Shown: positions 61,288 through 64,000 of the stretch, one piece after another
Position numbering within the stretch: position 1 is the first letter of the stretch
Layout: the number at the start of each line of letters is the position of its first letter
Assembly (NCBI GenBank): GCA_964596345.1
Contig: CAZQSZ010000002.1
Coordinates: forward strand, 124,001 to 188,000
DNA from: CADEDV01 sp964596345
GTDB lineage: Bacteria > Bacteroidota > Bacteroidia > Chitinophagales > Chitinophagaceae
DNA: 64,000 bases
Reading direction: 5' to 3'
Translations under genes and position numbers: made by a program
The notes under the pieces: generated by a model
Seen by the model: only the letters and a program-made list of their open reading frames with translations
What the model was told of the DNA's origin: nothing
Database searches by the model: none

Positions 61288-62490
61288 TTATCCCGGGAAA
61301 CTGATCTTACCCATGGATACATTGGGAATGCCCTTTCTGCCATCGCCGAATTTCAATTGTCCGCCTGCCACACACTCGTTGGCCAGTAAGGCAAACAACA
61401 CCGCTTCTTTTGCATCGGGGTTAACGGCCAGGTCTGCTGTTGAATGAAAAGTGATGCCGGGCAACTGATCCTGTATATGCTCCATCAATAGCGGGTTATG
61501 CATACCCCCGCCACTGCAATACACTACAAAGTCTTCACCTGAAGGGAAACAGGTTTTAATACTATTTACGATCATGTCAGCGGAGAGACAATTGAGAGTG
61601 GCCATTACATCTTCTGCTGATAAATCAGTAGTGCCGGATCTTTCCTGAGCTGATCGTATATAAGCGAGGTTAAATAATTCAGGCCCGATGGTTTTCGGAA
61701 AAGGGGCGGTAAAAAAGGGATGATCTTTTAAGGCACTTAATAATTCCTCCTGAATGGTGCCTTTTCTTGCCATCGTTGCATTTTCATCAAAATAGTTGCC
61801 CGGTGAGTTTTTTTGAATCCAGGCATCCATTAAGGTATTGCCCGGTCCCACATCCGTACTGAATACTTTGCCTGCATCTTTATCAGCCGGTAAAAAAGTG
61901 AAGTTGGCAATACCTCCTATATTCAGCATGATCCTGTTTTCCCCGGCTTTGGAAAAAATAAGATAATCGCCATATACCGCCAACGGGGCACCTTCGCCAC
62001 CGGCAGCCACATGTTTTTGCCGGAAATCGCTGAGGGTGATAATACCGGTGTCAACAGCGATATGGTCGCCATCACCTATTTGTAAAGTGGCATTGGGAAA
62101 AGCATCATAACCATGCAATAGCCGGGGTGCATGATAAATAGTTTGTCCGTGACTGGCAATAAGATCTATTTGTTCATTGGTATAGTTCCATTTCTTTAAA
62201 CAACTATTAATAATAGCCGCATGTTGTTGGGCCACCCATGCATTCAGCAGGCAAACCATTTCCAGGTTGGCATCTTTGCGGGAGAAAATGCTTTTTAGTT
62301 TCTCTTTAAAAGAAGCCTCATACGCCACGGTATCAAATTCGAGTAACTCCAGTTGGGTGTTGCTGCCATCGCCGCTGATACGGCAAAGAGCAAGGTCCAG
62401 TCCGTCAAAAGAAGTTCCGCTCATCAGGCCAATGATCAGCCGGGTTTCCTTGCAGGCGATATCATACAGTCGTTGGATCTGTGTATTCAT
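61288..62490 (-). CDS. anmK: anhydro-N-acetylmuramic acid kinase
   Basis: 400 residues from the ATG at 62490 (an earlier TTG is less likely). The enzyme opens and phosphorylates 1,6-anhydro-MurNAc during peptidoglycan recycling. Hallmarks: IIGLMSGTSFDGLDLALC near 19-36, LIASHGQTIYHAP near 112-124, TLQIGDGDHIAVDTGI, NIGGIANFTFLP near 194-205 and FSTDVGPGNTLMDAWIQ. The GGGMHNPLLM stretch is in the C-terminal half. It is divergent from the DeoR-type regulator gene, which might control it (inference). Confidence 0.96.
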   Translation of the reverse strand: MNTQIQRLYDIACKETRLIIGLMSGTSFDGLDLALCRISGDGSNTQLELLEFDTVAYEASFKEKLKSIFSRKDANLEMVCLLNAWVAQQHAAIINSCLKKWNYTNEQIDLIASHGQTIYHAPRLLHGYDAFPNATLQIGDGDHIAVDTGIITLSDFRQKHVAAGGEGAPLAVYGDYLIFSKAGENRIMLNIGGIANFTFLPADKDAGKVFSTDVGPGNTLMDAWIQKNSPGNYFDENATMARKGTIQEELLSALKDHPFFTAPFPKTIGPELFNLAYIRSAQERSGTTDLSAEDVMATLNCLSADMIVNSIKTCFPSGEDFVVYCSGGGMHNPLLMEHIQDQLPGITFHSTADLAVNPDAKEAVLFALLANECVAGGQLKFGDGRKGIPNVSMGKISFPG

Positions 62491-62631
62491 GAGGCTCAGT
62501 TTGTCGGTTTCGTGCAACTAAATTTACGATTTGTTGAGATTTTTTGCGGGTTTTGGTAAAAAAGATTGCAATAATTTGCTGATTTGGGTAAAACAGTTCT
62601 AAATTAGATAACACAACCAACGATCTGCTCT

Positions 62632-63378
62632 ATGCTGAAAAGGGAAAGACAGGATTTCATTCTGCATGAAGTGAACCTCCATAACAGGGTGTTTACTGCC
62701 GATCTTTCCGAGGCCATCAATGTATCCGAGGATACGATCCGCAGGGATCTGCAGGAATTAGCGGATACCGGCAAGATCATTAAAGTACATGGCGGTGCCC
62801 TCTCCAAATCCTTTCAGGCCAATTTCAATGTCAATGGTGTTTATTCATTGGATAATAAAAAGATCATTGCCCGAAAAGCAGTGACACTTATTAAAGATGA
62901 TATGTTTGTACTTACCACGGGTGGTACCACGATCATTGAATTAGCCAAATCATTACCTGAAATTTTAAAAGCCACTTTTATCACCGGCAGTTTGCCCGCG
63001 GCGATGGAATATGTGCATCACCCGAATATTGATATCATTTTTATTGGTGATCGTGTTTCCAAAGATTCCAGAATAACGGTGGGGGGAGAAGCGATCTCCC
63101 GCATCAAGCAGATACGGGCCGACCTGTGCATATTGGGTATTAATGCGATTGATGCCACGAATGGTGTAACGGATAATGACTGGGATGTAGTGCAGGTAAA
63201 ACGGGCAATGATAGAGTCTGCTGAAAAAGTGGTGGCATTGTCCATTTCGGAGAAACTGAATTCATCACAACGGATCAACGTATGCGGGCTGGGTGAAATT
63301 GATATGCTGATCACTGAACTGGAGCCCGGTGATCCGCAACTGGAAGCCTATGTAAAGGCAGGTGTAAAAGTGTTGTAA
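62632..63378 (+). CDS. DeoR/GlpR-family transcriptional regulator
   Basis: 248 residues. The N-terminal helix-turn-helix has RQDFILHEVNLHNRVFTADLSEAINVSEDTIRRDLQELADTGKI (about 6-49) with the DTIRRDLQEL recognition helix and VHGGALS. The C-terminal DeoR effector domain has TGGTTIIELAKSLP, LGINAIDATNGVTDND and DMLITE. Members bind phosphorylated sugars and repress sugar genes; the ligand is unknown. It is divergent from anmK. A TAATTTG box near 62572-62578 resembles the -7 element. Confidence 0.95.
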   Translation: MLKRERQDFILHEVNLHNRVFTADLSEAINVSEDTIRRDLQELADTGKIIKVHGGALSKSFQANFNVNGVYSLDNKKIIARKAVTLIKDDMFVLTTGGTTIIELAKSLPEILKATFITGSLPAAMEYVHHPNIDIIFIGDRVSKDSRITVGGEAISRIKQIRADLCILGINAIDATNGVTDNDWDVVQVKRAMIESAEKVVALSISEKLNSSQRINVCGLGEIDMLITELEPGDPQLEAYVKAGVKVL

Positions 63379-63422
63379 CTGTTTTGTAAATCTATATTGT
63401 TTTTAACCCCAAAAATTGTAGT

Positions 63423-64000
63423 ATGAAAAATCTGCTTTGGTTAGGGCAGGGGCGGTGGAAAGCTTTTTCTTTCTTCTTGTTCCTGCAATTGGCTGCTCTC
63501 CTGGTAACAGCCCAGGTACGTGTCTCCGGTAAGGTAACCGGGAGTGATGGAAATGGTATTGCCTCCGTTTCTGTACAGGTTCGTGGTACCAGCATTGGTA
63601 CTGTATCCGATGCGAATGGACTTTATGATTTAAGTGCTACACTAAAGCCAGGTACTTATATACTTGATTTTAGTGCCGTAGGTTTTAAATCAACAGAACA
63701 GATCTTTGAAATAGGCAGTGCTGCTGCTTACACAATTAATGCGAAGCTTTCTGAGGATGCCTTGAAAATGGATGAAGTAGTTGTGATTGGTTCTTCATTG
63801 AAACAATCAAGAAAGCAATTAGGTAATACAGTTAATTCGGTCAGTGCAAAGCAACTGGCTAATACAGGTTCCGGAAACCTGACAGCTGCATTGCAGGGTA
63901 AGGTTCCTGGAGCACAAATATCCCAAACCTCCGGTGATCCATCTGGTGGTATTTCTATCCGGATGAGAGGAACAAGTACTATAAAAGGTTCTTCTGAGCC
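63423..64000 (+). CDS. SusC/RagA-family TonB-linked outer membrane protein, C-terminus cut by window edge
   Basis: About 192 residues visible, running off the right edge without a stop. A signal peptide (about 1-31, ending LVTAQ) precedes a carboxypeptidase-regulatory-like domain (about 32-112) with VSGKVTGSDGNGIASVSVQVRG and LYDLSATLKPGTYILDFSAVGF. The TonB-box and plug follow: MDEVVVIGSSLKQSRKQLGNTVNSV and LTAALQGKVPGAQISQTSGDPSGG. These proteins import glycans or other ligands with a SusD partner, which would lie beyond the edge. Confidence 0.95.
   Translation, partial: MKNLLWLGQGRWKAFSFFLFLQLAALLVTAQVRVSGKVTGSDGNGIASVSVQVRGTSIGTVSDANGLYDLSATLKPGTYILDFSAVGFKSTEQIFEIGSAAAYTINAKLSEDALKMDEVVVIGSSLKQSRKQLGNTVNSVSAKQLANTGSGNLTAALQGKVPGAQISQTSGDPSGGISIRMRGTSTIKGSSE

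Noticed and set aside
1..64000. tRNA, rRNA, CRISPR arrays, insertion sequences, integrases
   Set aside because: I looked for cloverleaf-like segments, regularly spaced direct repeats, terminal inverted repeats and transposase or integrase motifs and saw none.

Overview
The window looks like a chromosomal stretch from a member of the Bacteroidota, most likely a Chitinophagaceae-like organism. The phylum call rests on several visible signals: a gliding-motility/type IX secretion C-terminal domain (8592-10055), the start of a SusC/RagA TonB-linked receptor (63423 to the window edge), DUF1573 and DUF2911 proteins, an alpha/beta-fused E1 dehydrogenase, many TPR histidine kinases, recurrent TAnnTTTG promoter elements and a near absence of Shine-Dalgarno sequences. 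The family-level call is an inference. I see no tRNA, rRNA, CRISPR array, insertion sequence or phage module.

Layout. 1-10.1 kb: a truncated exported protein, a small membrane peptide, a sialate O-acetylesterase with an exported partner, a TPR histidine kinase/LuxR regulator pair, a divergent PepSY-like exported protein, a lipoprotein and a T9SS cargo protein. 10.3-14.3 kb: a phosphorelay-like trio (CHASE3-PAS kinase, Rcp1-type receiver, REC-PAS-PAS kinase). 14.4-21.7 kb: membrane and exported proteins, tandem DUF1573 proteins, the fused E1 enzyme, a TRIC-type channel, a PhzF isomerase and a DCC-family thiol protein. 22.2-31.0 kb: a nine-gene co-directional block made of a glycine-rich exported protein, a TPR histidine kinase, a LuxR regulator and six exported or anchored proteins, closed by a 19-bp perfect terminator hairpin. 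One of the six is a C39-like cysteine peptidase candidate with twin C-terminal repeats. This block is my best candidate for an undescribed system. 31.0-39.4 kb: YebC, then amino-acid permeases, a DAACS symporter with a His-rich tail, a DedA protein, an MFS carrier and a family 9 glycosyltransferase. 39.3-40.1 kb: a sigma factor that shows only region 2, next to an 80-residue FecR-like stub. 40.4-49.9 kb: an exported hydrolase, an ABC-F ATPase, a tail-anchored J protein, a Tat-type superoxide dismutase convergent with an exported dienelactone hydrolase, a YXWGXW-type protein, an orphan histidine kinase and an exported protein. 50-64 kb: mostly conserved housekeeping genes (gcvP, a cysteine-cluster protein, a metallo-beta-lactamase-fold hydrolase with a 29-residue membrane peptide, an MFS carrier, a deoxynucleoside kinase, folK, sppA, an ABC-2 permease, an SRPBCC protein, a DUF2911 protein, anmK, a DeoR-type regulator) and the start of the SusC-like receptor.

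Together the genes describe a surface-active heterotroph that invests heavily in two-component signalling (five histidine kinases, four receiver-containing response proteins), in exported proteins of unknown role, and in uptake of amino acids and sugars. All functional assignments come from reading motifs in the translations; no database search was run.
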